Assembly: GCF_029478665.1 (NCBI RefSeq) | Contig: NZ_JARPQB010000040.1 | Location: forward strand, 25,071 to 89,070 | Source of the DNA: Pseudomonas entomophila | GTDB taxonomy: Bacteria; Pseudomonadota; Gammaproteobacteria; Pseudomonadales; Pseudomonadaceae | Direction of reading: 5' to 3' | DNA length: 64,000 bases | Shown: piece by piece, positions 17,927 to 26,550 of the stretch | How the letters are laid out: every line of letters begins with the position of its first letter | Position numbering within the stretch: position 1 is the first letter of the stretch | The notes under the pieces: generated by a model | The model's input: the letters and a program-made list of their open reading frames with translations, nothing else | Told to the model about the DNA's origin: nothing | Database searches by the model: none | Position numbers and translations under genes: made by a program

Positions 17927-18229
17927 CACGAAGTGTATCCGCACATGACCCCGCCTTGAAACGTGTTCCCGAGCCCGGTAACCTCTGCGCGCTGCTGTAA
18001 GTCCAGCGGCCGGGTTTGGTCACCCGCGAACATCAAGGCGCACAAGCGCCGCATAGCGATTCAGTTGGCGCTTTTTTGTGCCCGGCTGTCTCGTGTTATG
18101 GCGGCTGTGCGTGGGGCGCCTCCGTGCGCGCCGGTTTCCTTGATTCCCGGTTGACCAACCCGCGCACAGTCGCCACCCATTCGTTTGGTCACGTCGAGTG
18201 GCGGCTCTATTGAATCAAGGAGCGACACA
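17927..18229 (+). promoter_or_regulatory. Structured leader of the DUF6124 gene (candidate RNA regulator)
   Basis: This stretch has no gene but strong RNA structure. GGCGC at 18068-18072 followed by TTTTTT can pair with upstream GCGCC at 18046-18050, giving a terminator-like element. Further on, TCCTTGATTC (18137-18146) is perfectly complementary to GAATCAAGGA (18212-18221), which contains the Shine-Dalgarno sequence of the gene at 18230. Within that helix lie GGTTGACCAACC (18149-18160) and CGCCAC/GTGGCG (18171-18176 with 18198-18203). TGACCAA (18152-18158) also matches TTGGTCA (18185-18191) for a possible loop-loop contact. A diverged piece recurs at 18690-18800. Confidence 0.6.
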
Positions 18230-18547
18230 ATGACAAAAGCCTTACCCGATCCTCCGTCCCGCGCCACCACGGCCCCTTCCAGCTTCGGCAACTGCGAATG
18301 CAGTCACCCTTCCCTGTTCGCCGTGCGCGAAGGTGTCGACCTCGAGGATGCGCTGGTGCATCTCTCCACTCTGCTCAAGGGCGCATTCGCGACCAATCTA
18401 AAGGCTATGGAGCTGGCGAACGGCACCTGCCGCGATCTGTTGTTGGGCAATGACCATGGGCTGGATACCGCCAAGGCGGTGGTCGAGGCATTGCTCGATG
18501 GGCTGGAGATGCAGCAGGCGGCAAAGGCGCGGATGCGCACCGCCTGA
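18230..18547 (+). CDS. DUF6124 family small protein
   Basis: A 105-residue protein of a family abundant in Pseudomonas. After an unstructured Pro/Thr-rich N-terminus it has LFAVREGVDLEDALVHLSTLL, the characteristic block also seen in DUF3077 proteins, followed by a helical C-terminus (AVVEALLDGLEMQQAAKA). No enzymatic motif or membrane segment is visible and the function is unknown. The ribosome site AAGGAG (18218-18223) sits inside a predicted sequestering helix, so translation is probably controlled by the leader. A shorter relative may be encoded at 55637. Confidence 0.8.
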   Translation: MTKALPDPPSRATTAPSSFGNCECSHPSLFAVREGVDLEDALVHLSTLLKGAFATNLKAMELANGTCRDLLLGNDHGLDTAKAVVEALLDGLEMQQAAKARMRTA

Positions 18548-18556
18548 CACCCCGCA

Positions 18557-18663
18557 CTGTAGGAGCCGGCTTTGCCGGCGAAAGGGCCGGCACATCCAGC
18601 ACAAGAATCAGGCACTGTGCGGTGAAGGTGGGACCTGTTCGCCGGCAAAGCCGGCTCCTACAG
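18557..18663. repeat. REP pair
   Basis: Inverted GTAGGAGCCGGCTTTGCCGG-type REPs about 60 bases apart, directly after the DUF6124 gene. Confidence 0.9.
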
Positions 18664-18689
18664 GGACCGGCATGGGGGCACAATCCGTG

Positions 18690-18800
18690 GGGCACGAAGT
18701 GTATCGGCACATGGCCCCACCTTGAAACGTGTTCCTGAACGGCGCATTTTTTGTACCCGCTCGTTTCGTTCAATGGCGGCGATCGAGCGCCGTGCGGGTG
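18690..18800 (+). repeat. Truncated second copy of the DUF6124 leader
   Basis: The block from about 18692 (CACGAAGTGTATCGGCACATG, CCTTGAAACGTGTTCC) matches 17928-17970 closely. The following GGCGCATTTTTTGTACCC and CAATGGCGG match the terminator-like part at 18067-18105. The middle and the Shine-Dalgarno-sequestering end are missing and the 3' end of the czcA-like gene follows instead. This is probably the remnant of a second leader-gene cassette. Confidence 0.6.
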
Positions 18801-18822
18801 GCGCTCAATCCCATGCAGAACC

Positions 18823-21800
18823 TCAGTGGCCCTGCGGCTCGTCCTGCTCCTCGCGCCGATGCGCCCACTGGTACAGCGCCGGCAACACCAGCAAGGTCAG
18901 CGCCGTCGACGACAGGATGCCGCCGATCACCACCGTCGCCAGCGGCCGCTGCACCTCGGCGCCGGTGCCGCTGGCCAGGGCCATGGGGATGAAGCCCAGC
19001 GAGGCTACCAGCGCCGTCATCAGCACCGGCCGCAGGCGGGTCAGCGCGCCCTCCTCGACCGCCGCGCGCAGGCCGCGCCCTTCTTCACGCAGGTTGCGGA
19101 TGAAGGCGATCATCACCAGGCCGTTGAGCACCGCCACCCCCGACAGCGCGATGAAGCCCACGCCCGCCGAGATCGACAACGGAATGTCCCGCAGCCACAG
19201 CGCCAGCACCCCACCGGTCAGGGCGAAGGGAATGCCGGTGAACACCAGCAGGCCATCCTTGAGGTTGTTGAACATCATCAGCAGCAGCGCCATCACCAGC
19301 AGCAGCGACACCGGCACCACCACCCGCAGGCGCTCGGCCGCCGATTGCAGCTGTTCGAACTGGCCGCCCCAGCGGGTCCAGTAGCCCGGCGGGATCTGCA
19401 CCTGGTCGATCAAGGCCTGCGACGCTTCCTCGACGAACGAGCCCAGGTCACGCCCGCGCACGTTGGCGCTGACCACCACCACACGCTTGCCGTCCTCGCG
19501 GCTGACCTGGTTGGGGCCCAGCTGCAGGTTCAGCGTGGCCACCTGCGACAGCGGGATGAAGCCGATCTGCGCGGCGCCGTTGGCGGCGCTGGCCGGCACC
19601 GGAATCAGCAGGCTGGACAAGCCGTCGACATCGGTACGCAAGGTCTCCGACAGGCGCACCACCATGTCGAAGCGGCGGTCGCCTTCATACAGGGTGCCCG
19701 CCGTGCGTCCGCCAACGGCAATGGCGATGGCGTCCTGCACGTCGCCGACGTTCAGGCCATGGCGGGCGGCCTTGTCGCGGTCGATGTCGATGGTCAGCAC
19801 CGGCAGGCCGGTGGTCTGCTCGACCTTCACCTCCGAAGCGCCCGGCACACTCTGCAGGCGCGTGGCGATCTGCGCGGCGGTACGGTTGAGCACGTCCATG
19901 TCGTCGCCGAACACCTTCACCGCGACATCGCTGCGCACCCCGGAAATCAACTCGTTGAAACGCAGCTGGATCGGCTGCGACAGCTCGTAGTTGCTGCCCG
20001 GCACGCTGGCCGCGGCGCGCTGCACTTCGGCGATCAGCGCCTCGCGCGGCTTGCTCGGGTCCTGCCACTGGTCGCGGGGCTTGAGCATCACATAGGCGTC
20101 GGAGATGTTCGGCGGCATCGGGTCGGAGGCGATCTCGGCGGTGCCGGTGCGGGCGAACACCCGCTCCACTTCCGGTACCTGCCGGATGATGGTTTTCTCC
20201 AGGCGCTGCTGCATTTCCACCGACTGCGACAGGCTGGTGCCCGGCACGCGCAGGGCCTGCAGGGCGAAGTCGCCCTCGCTGAGGCTGGGGATGAACTCGC
20301 TGCCCATGCGGCTGGCCAGCACGCCCGACAGCAGCACCAGGGTGGCGGCGCCGGCGAAGGCCAGGTTGCGCCGCGCCAGCACCCAGTCGAGCACCGGCGC
20401 GTAGCGGCGGCGGGCGGTGCGCATGACCACGCCCTCTTCCTCTTTCACCTTGCCGGTGACGAACAGCGCGAGCGCCGCCGGCACGAAGGTCACCGAGAGG
20501 ATCATCGCCCCCAGCAGCGCCATTACCACGGTGAAGGCCATGGGGTGGAACATCTTGCCCTCGACACCGGTCAGGGCAAAGATCGGCAGGTACACCACCA
20601 TGATGATCAACTGCCCGTAGATCAGCGGCCGACGTGCCTCGCGGGCAGCGGCGAACACTTCGTGGAAGCGCTCGGAACGGGTCAGCATGCGGCCGTGGTG
20701 CTGCTGGGCATGGGCCAGGCGGCGGATGGCGTTCTCGACGATCACCACCGCGCCGTCGACGATGATGCCGAAGTCCAGCGCCCCGAGGCTCATCAGGTTG
20801 GCGCTGACCTTGTTGCTGAACATGCCGGTGAAGGTGAACAGCATCGACAGCGGGATGACCATGGCGGTGATCAGCGCCGCGCGGATGTTGCCCAGGAACA
20901 GGAACAGCACGGCGATGACCAGGATCGCGCCTTCGATGAGGTTCTTCTTCACCGTGGCGATGGCTTTTTCCACCAGGTTGGTGCGGTCATACACGGTGAT
21001 CGCCACCACGCCCTTGGGCAGGCTGCGGTTGATCTCCTCGAGCTTGGCCGCCACGGCCTGGGACACCGTGCGGCTGTTCTCGCCGATCAGCATGAACACG
21101 GTGCCCAGCACCACTTCGCGGCCGTTCTCGGTGGCCGCGCCCGAGCGCAGCTCCTGGCCCAGGCCGACCTGGGCCACATGGCTGACGCGGATCGGCGCGC
21201 CGTCGACGCTGGAAATGACGATGTTGGCGATGTCCTCGGCCGAAGCCACCTGGCCCGGGGCGCGGATCAGCAGCTGCTCGCCGTTGCGCTCGATGTAGCC
21301 GGCGCCGACGTTGGCGTTGTTGCGCTCCAGCGCGGCGATCAGGTCGTTGAGGGTGAGCTTGTAGGCCGCCAGGCGCTTGGGGTCGGGGGCGACCAGGTAC
21401 TGCTTGGCGTGGCCACCGATGCTGTTGACCTCGGCGACGCCCGGCACGTTGCGCAGCTGCGGCTTGATGATCCAGTCCTGGATCACCCGCAGGTCGGTGG
21501 CGGTATAAGGCGTGCCGTCGTCCTTCAGCGCCCCCTCCTTGGCCTCGACCGTCCACAGGAAGATCTCGCCAAGGCCGGTGGAGATCGGCCCCATGGCCGC
21601 CTCGATACCCTCGGGCAACTGCTCGCGCGCCACCTGCAGGCGCTCGTTGACCAGTTGCCGGGCGAAGAAGATGTCGGTGCCGTCATCGAAGATCACCGTC
21701 ACCTGCGACAGCCCCGAACGCGACAGCGAGCGGGTCTGCTTGAGGCCCGGCAGGCCGGCCATGGCGGTCTCGATGGCGAAGGTGATGCGTTGCTCGGTTT

Positions 21801-21978
21801 CCAGCGGTGAATAGCCGGGCGCGGCGGTGTTGATCTGCACCTGCACGTTGGTGATGTCGGGCACGGCGTCGATGGGCAGCTTCTGGTAGCTGTGGATGCC
21901 CACGGCGGCCATCAGCACCACGGCGAGCATCACCACCAGGCGCTGCTCGATGGCGAATTGGATCAGGCGTTCGAACAT
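18823..21978 (-). CDS. czcA: CzcA-type heavy-metal RND efflux pump
   Basis: A 1051-residue inner-membrane RND transporter with two repeats of one plus five membrane helices. The fourth-helix motif DFGIIVDGAVVIVENA, with acidic proton-relay residues, is the form found in divalent-cation pumps (CzcA, CnrA, NccA) rather than the Cu/Ag CusA form. It would drive Zn, Co, Cd or Ni from periplasm or cytoplasm to the outside using the proton gradient. It is third in a czcCBA operon; 15 bases separate it from czcB. The C-terminus is short and rich in Glu/Asp/His. No adjacent CzcRS regulator is seen. Confidence 0.92.
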   Translation of the reverse strand: MFERLIQFAIEQRLVVMLAVVLMAAVGIHSYQKLPIDAVPDITNVQVQINTAAPGYSPLETEQRITFAIETAMAGLPGLKQTRSLSRSGLSQVTVIFDDGTDIFFARQLVNERLQVAREQLPEGIEAAMGPISTGLGEIFLWTVEAKEGALKDDGTPYTATDLRVIQDWIIKPQLRNVPGVAEVNSIGGHAKQYLVAPDPKRLAAYKLTLNDLIAALERNNANVGAGYIERNGEQLLIRAPGQVASAEDIANIVISSVDGAPIRVSHVAQVGLGQELRSGAATENGREVVLGTVFMLIGENSRTVSQAVAAKLEEINRSLPKGVVAITVYDRTNLVEKAIATVKKNLIEGAILVIAVLFLFLGNIRAALITAMVIPLSMLFTFTGMFSNKVSANLMSLGALDFGIIVDGAVVIVENAIRRLAHAQQHHGRMLTRSERFHEVFAAAREARRPLIYGQLIIMVVYLPIFALTGVEGKMFHPMAFTVVMALLGAMILSVTFVPAALALFVTGKVKEEEGVVMRTARRRYAPVLDWVLARRNLAFAGAATLVLLSGVLASRMGSEFIPSLSEGDFALQALRVPGTSLSQSVEMQQRLEKTIIRQVPEVERVFARTGTAEIASDPMPPNISDAYVMLKPRDQWQDPSKPREALIAEVQRAAASVPGSNYELSQPIQLRFNELISGVRSDVAVKVFGDDMDVLNRTAAQIATRLQSVPGASEVKVEQTTGLPVLTIDIDRDKAARHGLNVGDVQDAIAIAVGGRTAGTLYEGDRRFDMVVRLSETLRTDVDGLSSLLIPVPASAANGAAQIGFIPLSQVATLNLQLGPNQVSREDGKRVVVVSANVRGRDLGSFVEEASQALIDQVQIPPGYWTRWGGQFEQLQSAAERLRVVVPVSLLLVMALLLMMFNNLKDGLLVFTGIPFALTGGVLALWLRDIPLSISAGVGFIALSGVAVLNGLVMIAFIRNLREEGRGLRAAVEEGALTRLRPVLMTALVASLGFIPMALASGTGAEVQRPLATVVIGGILSSTALTLLVLPALYQWAHRREEQDEPQGH

Positions 21979-21993
21979 GTCAGGCGTTCCCGG

Positions 21994-23211
21994 TCAGTGG
22001 CTGTGCGCGGCCGAGCCTTTGCCCAGCTCGGACTTGAGGACGAAGCTGCCGGCGGCAGCCACCACGGTGCCGGCGGCCAGCCCCTCGCGGATCTCCACCT
22101 GGCCGTTGTCGCGGCGCCCGGGCTTGACCGGGCGGGCCTCGAAGCCTTCGTCGTTGCGCACGAACACCACGGTCTGCTCCTCCCAGGTCTGCAAGGCGCT
22201 TTCCGGCACCACCACGGCGGCGTCGAAGCGCTCGACGGTGACCGCGATATTGACGAACAGCCCCGGGCGCCAGGCGCCGTTGGGGTTGGCCAGGGTGGCG
22301 CGCACGGTGGCGGCGCGGTTCTGCTCACCGAGCAGGCTGCCGACGTAGTTGACCTTGCCCTCGACCTGGGCGCCGAGGTCCGGCGCGCTGACGGTGACGC
22401 CACGGCCGCTGACCACCTTGTCCAGGTCACGCGGGGCGACGGCGAAGGTGGCCCAGACCCGGCTCAGGTCGGACAGGGTGAAGGCGTTGCTGGTCTCGTC
22501 CACCACCTCGCCCACGGTCAGGTGCTTCTCCACCACCACCGCATCGAACGGTGCGCGCAGTTCATAGCGGTTGCCCTTGCCGGCCGGGGCCACGGCGGCG
22601 ACCTTCTGCCCGGCGTTGGCGGCGGCGATCTCGGCCTCCTGCAAGGCCTGGCGGGCTTGCAGGTAGTCCTGCTCGGCGCTGATGCGCTCCTGCCACAGCT
22701 GCTTTTCGCGTTCGAAGGTCAGCCGTGCCAGTTCCAGGCGGCGCTGGGCGGCCTGCTGCTCGCTGCGCAGCTCGGAGATCTGCTGGCTGGCGATCACCGC
22801 CAGCACCTGGCCGCGCTTGACCGCCTGGCCCAGCTCGGCGTGCACCGACTCGACCACGCCTGGCACCCGGGGCACCACGTGGGCGGTGCGGTCCTCGTCG
22901 AAGCGGATCTCGCCGGGGAAGCTGATGGCGGTGCCCAGGGTCTGTGGGCCGGCGGTGCTCAGTTGCACGCCGGCGGCCTGGATCTGCTCGGCGCTGAGGT
23001 GCAGCTTGCCCTCCTCCTCGCCGTGATTTTCGCCCTCGCCTTGCGAGGCGCCATGGCCATGGCCATCGTCCTGTTCTTCGGCATGGCCGTGGTCGTCTTG
23101 CTGGGCCTGGCCGCTGGAGGCCTGGCCGAGGGTGCCGGTCCAGGCCAGGCCACCCAGGCCGAGGGCGGCAATGGCGGCGGCGAGGATGGCGAGTTTGCGT
23201 GGGTTGGTCAT
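21994..23211 (-). CDS. czcB: CzcB-type periplasmic adaptor
   Basis: A 405-residue membrane-fusion protein. It has an N-terminal signal/anchor (AILAAAIAALGLGGLAW), then an unusually His/Asp/Glu-rich stretch (residues about 35-70, with repeated HGH and GHGHG) likely to bind metal, then the barrel/lipoyl/coiled-coil adaptor core (VESVHAELGQAVKRGQVLA and its partner half) and a C-terminal HSH. It links the RND pump to the outer-membrane channel and may hand over metal. The start ATG at 23211 follows a weak ribosome site. It is the middle gene of the operon. Confidence 0.92.
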   Translation of the reverse strand: MTNPRKLAILAAAIAALGLGGLAWTGTLGQASSGQAQQDDHGHAEEQDDGHGHGASQGEGENHGEEEGKLHLSAEQIQAAGVQLSTAGPQTLGTAISFPGEIRFDEDRTAHVVPRVPGVVESVHAELGQAVKRGQVLAVIASQQISELRSEQQAAQRRLELARLTFEREKQLWQERISAEQDYLQARQALQEAEIAAANAGQKVAAVAPAGKGNRYELRAPFDAVVVEKHLTVGEVVDETSNAFTLSDLSRVWATFAVAPRDLDKVVSGRGVTVSAPDLGAQVEGKVNYVGSLLGEQNRAATVRATLANPNGAWRPGLFVNIAVTVERFDAAVVVPESALQTWEEQTVVFVRNDEGFEARPVKPGRRDNGQVEIREGLAAGTVVAAAGSFVLKSELGKGSAAHSH

Positions 23212-23247
23212 TGTTGTTCCTGCTGGGAAGGGTCGTCAGTCGAATCG

Positions 23248-23291
23248 CCGGGGCCGCTGCGCGGCCCTTTCGCCGGCAAGCCGGCTCCTAC
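23248..23291. repeat. REP element inside the czc operon
   Basis: GGGCCGCTGCGCGGCCC hairpin followed by TTCGCCGGCAAGCCGGCTCC, in the gap between czcC and czcB. It may uncouple expression of the outer-membrane channel from the adaptor and pump. Confidence 0.8.
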
Positions 23292-23322
23292 GGAGCCGGC
23301 AAGCCGGCGGCGAACGAATGCA

Positions 23323-24537
23323 TCACCGGCCTACCGCCAGATCGCCGTAAATCCGCTCCACCTGCGCCCGCGCATCGGTGGCCGAAGCCAGTGCGTCCAG
23401 ATACAGCCCCCGCGCTTCGATCAGCGTGCGCTGCGCATCGAGCACATCGAGGAAGGCGAACTTGCCCATCTCGAAGCCACGGGTAGCGGTATCCACCGCC
23501 TGCTGGGCGGCCGGCAGGATGGTGCGGTCGTAGGCCTGTACCTCGCCCATGGCCGTGGCCCACTGTTCCAGGGCGCTGCGGGTATCGCTGCGCAGGCGCA
23601 GTTCCACGGCGTTGCGCAGGTCGCGGGCCTGGTCGGCGCGGCGCGCGGCGGCCAGCACATTGCCCTGGTTGCGGTCGAACAACGGCAGCGGCATCGACAG
23701 CCCCACCACATTGACCCGCTCGCGGTCCTCGCGGCTGTACTGGCTGCCGACGCTGACAGTCAGGTTGGGAATGCGCTGGGCCTTCTCCGAACCCAGGCTC
23801 GCGTCGCCGCGCTCGATCTGCGCCGCGGCCAGGCGCCAGTCGGCGGTCTGCTCGACCTTGGCCAGCAGTGGCTCAGGTCTGGGCGCCGGCCCCGGTGAAA
23901 GGGTCGTGGCATCGAGCCGGTCGAAGCTTGTCTGCGCGCTGCCGGTCAGGCGTGCCAGCGATTGCCAGGCGACGCCGCGTTCGGTCTGCGCACGACGCAC
24001 CGCGGCCTGGGCCTGGGCCAGTTGCACCTGGGCACGGGTGGCCTCCACCGGCGAGGACTGGCCCGCCTTGACCCTCCCCTCCACCACCCGCAGGCCACGC
24101 TCGGTCAGCGCCTGCGACTGCTGCGCCAGTTCCAGCGCGGTCTGTGCGCGCAGGGCGGCGTGGAAGGCCTGGATCACGTCAGCGCGCAGGCCGTTGCGCT
24201 GGCGCTCCAGCTCCAGCCGGGCGAGCGCCTGGCCGGCCTCGGCGACATCGATGCGCGCGCCGCGCTTGCCGCCCAGTTCCAGGACCTGGCTGAGGGTGAC
24301 GGTGGTGGTGCTGGTGTCGCGGCGGGTGTCCTCGACCTCCCAGGACAGTTCAGGGTTGGGGATCAGCCCGGCCTGGCGGCGCTCGCCCTCGGCGATGCCG
24401 ACTTCGCGGCCGACGGCGGCCAGGTCCGGGTTGCGGGCGTAGGCGGCGTCGAGCGCCTGTTCCAGGCTCAAGCCCTGGGCACCGGCGGGGCCGGCCAGGA
24501 ACAGGCAGAGCAAGGCGATCTTGCGGGGGATGGGCAC
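23323..24537 (-). CDS. czcC: CzcC-type outer-membrane channel (TolC family)
   Basis: A 404-residue outer-membrane efflux protein with a cleavable signal peptide (ALLCLFLAGPAGAQG) and two TolC-like repeats (LSLEQALDAAYARNPDLAAVG, and the C-terminal VDTATRGFEMGKFAFLDVLDAQRTL segment in parts). It forms the exit duct of the CzcCBA pump. An upstream TTG at 24558 is in frame, but a GTG at 24537 has GAGGA at about 24546-24550 at good spacing and begins just before the signal peptide, so it is preferred. First gene of the operon. Confidence 0.9.
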   Translation of the reverse strand: MPIPRKIALLCLFLAGPAGAQGLSLEQALDAAYARNPDLAAVGREVGIAEGERRQAGLIPNPELSWEVEDTRRDTSTTTVTLSQVLELGGKRGARIDVAEAGQALARLELERQRNGLRADVIQAFHAALRAQTALELAQQSQALTERGLRVVEGRVKAGQSSPVEATRAQVQLAQAQAAVRRAQTERGVAWQSLARLTGSAQTSFDRLDATTLSPGPAPRPEPLLAKVEQTADWRLAAAQIERGDASLGSEKAQRIPNLTVSVGSQYSREDRERVNVVGLSMPLPLFDRNQGNVLAAARRADQARDLRNAVELRLRSDTRSALEQWATAMGEVQAYDRTILPAAQQAVDTATRGFEMGKFAFLDVLDAQRTLIEARGLYLDALASATDARAQVERIYGDLAVGR

Positions 24538-24840
24538 GGCGTGGGTCCTCGTCGACAAAGCGGCGGAATGCTTTGGCGTGGGACTCTAGGGAGGGGTGGT
24601 TATCGGGGCGGTGGCGGGAAAATTACAATTCTGTAATCAAGGTACCCTCCCCTGTAGGAGCCAGCCTTGCTGGCGAACCGGGCCGACACCGAACCACCGT
24701 GTCGACTCGGTTCGCCAGCAAGGCTGGCTCCTACAGGGACCGCGTGCAGGCGTTCGATAATCGCCCGTTTTATGGATCAGCTTATTTGACGAAACTAACC
24801 AGGTAGTACATATATCAAGGCATCCAAAAACAACAAAGCG
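24538..24840. other. Divergent control region, czc / aroQ
   Basis: About 300 bases between divergent units. An inverted REP pair occupies 24651-24737. AT-rich sequence on the right (24775-24835, with TTGACG and TACATATAT) is a plausible promoter for the aroQ unit. AATTACAATTCTGTAATCAA at about 24621-24640 contains the inverted ATTACA/TGTAAT, a candidate operator on the czc side (ATTACA-ATTC-TGTAAT). Confidence 0.5.
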
Positions 24841-25299
24841 ATGCCCGCCATGACACCCCGAATCCTCGTGCTCAACGGCCCCAACCTGAACCTGTTGGGC
24901 ACCCGCGAACCCGCCCAGTACGGTCGCGAAACCCTCGCCGACCTGGCCAACCTGTGCGCCGCCAGCGCCCACGAGCTGGGCCTGGAACTGGAGTTCCGCC
25001 AGACCAACCACGAAGGCGAACTGATCGACTGGATCCACGCCGCCCGTGGCCGCTGCCACGGCATCCTGATCAACCCCGCCGCCTGGACCCACACCTCGGT
25101 GGCCATCCGCGATGCGCTGGTGGCCAGCGAGTTGCCGGTGATCGAGGTGCACCTGTCCAACGTGCACAAGCGCGAGCCCTTTCGCCACCTGTCGTTCGTC
25201 TCCAGCATCGCCGTCGGCGTGATCTGTGGCCTCGGCAGCCAAGGCTACGCCATGGCCCTCGGCTATTTCAGCGGGCTGTTCAAGGAGCAGGCGGCATGA
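24841..25299 (+). CDS. aroQ: Type II 3-dehydroquinate dehydratase
   Basis: A 152-residue type II dehydroquinase: LVLNGPNLNLLGTREPAQYG (catalytic loop with Tyr), FRQTNHEGELIDWIH, LINPAAWTHTSVAIRDAL, and EVHLSNVHKREPFRHLS. It interconverts 3-dehydroquinate and 3-dehydroshikimate as a dodecamer. Because it is coupled to an AroE-like dehydrogenase and sits near a 3-dehydroshikimate dehydratase, a catabolic (quinate) role is more likely than biosynthesis. An alternative ATG lies at 24850 (MTPRILV), giving the usual N-terminus. Confidence 0.95.
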   Translation: MPAMTPRILVLNGPNLNLLGTREPAQYGRETLADLANLCAASAHELGLELEFRQTNHEGELIDWIHAARGRCHGILINPAAWTHTSVAIRDALVASELPVIEVHLSNVHKREPFRHLSFVSSIAVGVICGLGSQGYAMALGYFSGLFKEQAA

Positions 25300-26144
25300 G
25301 CGCGCCCGGCATTCTCGCCGGCCTGATCGGCCGTGGCATCCAGGCCTCGCGCACGCCCGCGTTGCACGAGGCGGAAGGCGACGCCCAGGCGCTGCGCTAC
25401 CTCTACCGGCTGATCGACGCCGACCAGCTGGGGGTGGACGACAGTGCCCTGCCCCAGCTGCTCGACGCCGCCCAGCGAACCGGCTTCACCGGGCTTAACG
25501 TCACGTTCCCGTTCAAGCAGGCGATCCTGCCGTTGCTCGATGAACTGTCGGAGGAGGCCCGAGGCATCGGCGCGGTCAATACCGTGGTGCTGCGCGACGG
25601 TCGACGGATTGGCCACAACACCGACTGCCTGGGCTTTGCCGAAGGCTTGCGGCGTGGCCTGCCAAATGTCGAGCGGCGCCAGGTGGTGCAACTGGGCGCA
25701 GGTGGCGCAGGTTCGGCGGTGGCCCATGCCCTGCTTGCTGAAGGCGTCGAGCGGCTGGTGTTGTTCGAGGTGGACGCGGCACGTGGCCAGGCCCTGGTGG
25801 CTAACCTGGCGCAGCGTTTTGGTGCCGGGCGCGCGGTGCTCGGCCAGGACCTGGCGAGCGCGATGGCCGAAGCCGATGGATTGGTCAACACCACCCCGGT
25901 GGGCATGGCCAAGCTGCCGGGCATGCCATTGCCCGCCGAGCTGTTGCAGGCACGCCTGTGGGTGGCGGAAATCATCTACTTCCCGCTGGAAACCGAACTG
26001 CTGCGCCAGGCCCGGGCACTGGGTTGCCGCACCCTGGATGGCGGCACCATGGCGGTGTTCCAGGCCGTCAAGGCGTTCGAGCTGTTCAGCGGTCGCCCGG
26101 CCGATGCCGGGCGCATGCAGGCGCATTTCGCCAGCCTGGGCTGA
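25296..26144 (+). CDS. Shikimate dehydrogenase-like (AroE family)
   Basis: A 282-residue AroE-fold oxidoreductase. Substrate-domain features are SRTPALHEAEG (near residue 16), NVTFPFKQAILPLLDEL with the catalytic lysine, and NTDCLGFAEGL with the catalytic aspartate. The cofactor loop is GAGGAGSAVAHALL, then NTTPVGM and the C-terminal DGGTMAVFQAVKAFELF. The non-canonical early motif (RTPALHE rather than SxSPxxHN) points to an AroE paralogue such as the RifI2/quinate-shikimate group, fitting catabolism. Its start overlaps the aroQ stop by 4 bases. Confidence 0.9.
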   Translation: MSAPGILAGLIGRGIQASRTPALHEAEGDAQALRYLYRLIDADQLGVDDSALPQLLDAAQRTGFTGLNVTFPFKQAILPLLDELSEEARGIGAVNTVVLRDGRRIGHNTDCLGFAEGLRRGLPNVERRQVVQLGAGGAGSAVAHALLAEGVERLVLFEVDAARGQALVANLAQRFGAGRAVLGQDLASAMAEADGLVNTTPVGMAKLPGMPLPAELLQARLWVAEIIYFPLETELLRQARALGCRTLDGGTMAVFQAVKAFELFSGRPADAGRMQAHFASLG

Positions 26145-26156
26145 ACATGGTTTGGG

Positions 26157-26353
26157 TTCAACGCGGCCCCTGTAGGAGCGGCCTTCAGCCGCGAAAGGGC
26201 TGCGAAGCAGCCCCAGAATTTCAGCTTCAGCAAAGATCGTCGGGGCCGCTCCGCGGCCCTTTCGCGGCTCAAGGCCGCTCCTACAGCTACCGCAACGGGT
26301 AGATCGACCCGCCGCGCTTCTTCTTGCGCTTAAACAGGCTTAACAGCTTGCGA
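26157..26353. repeat. 197-bp tandem duplication, unit A
   Basis: Exactly adjacent to unit B at 26354-26550 and almost identical. Each unit holds an inverted REP pair (GTAGGAGCGGCCTTCAGCCG and its partner) plus the last 22 or so codons of the small basic ORF at 26484. Unit A therefore carries a start-less fragment of that ORF (26287-26353, minus strand). Confidence 0.9.
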
Positions 26354-26550
26354 TTCAACGCGACCCCTGTAGGAGCGGCCTTCAGCCGCGAAAGGGCTGC
26401 GAAGCAGCCCCAGGATTCCAGCTTCAGCAAAGATCGCCGGGGCCGCTCCGCGGCCCTTTCGCGGCTCAAGGCCGCTCCTACAGCTACCGCAACGGGTAGA
26501 TCGACCCGCCGCGCTTCTTCTTGCGCTTAAACAGGCTTAACAGCTTGCGA
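26354..26550. repeat. 197-bp tandem duplication, unit B
   Basis: The second unit, beginning at TTCAACGCG and ending at CAGCTTGCGA, differs from unit A at only a few positions. It contains the body and stop of the 25-residue ORF and the overlapping end of the SGNH gene. Confidence 0.9.

Noticed and set aside
18751..21810. A 1019-codon plus-strand open frame opposite the RND pump gene
   Set aside because: It is an antisense shadow of a GC-rich gene: Gln/His/Arg-rich, no family resemblance, and the minus-strand protein is a complete CzcA.
26157..26550. Repeats that could suggest a CRISPR-like array
   Set aside because: Only two long adjacent units, each containing REP elements; no short direct repeats with unique spacers and no cas genes.
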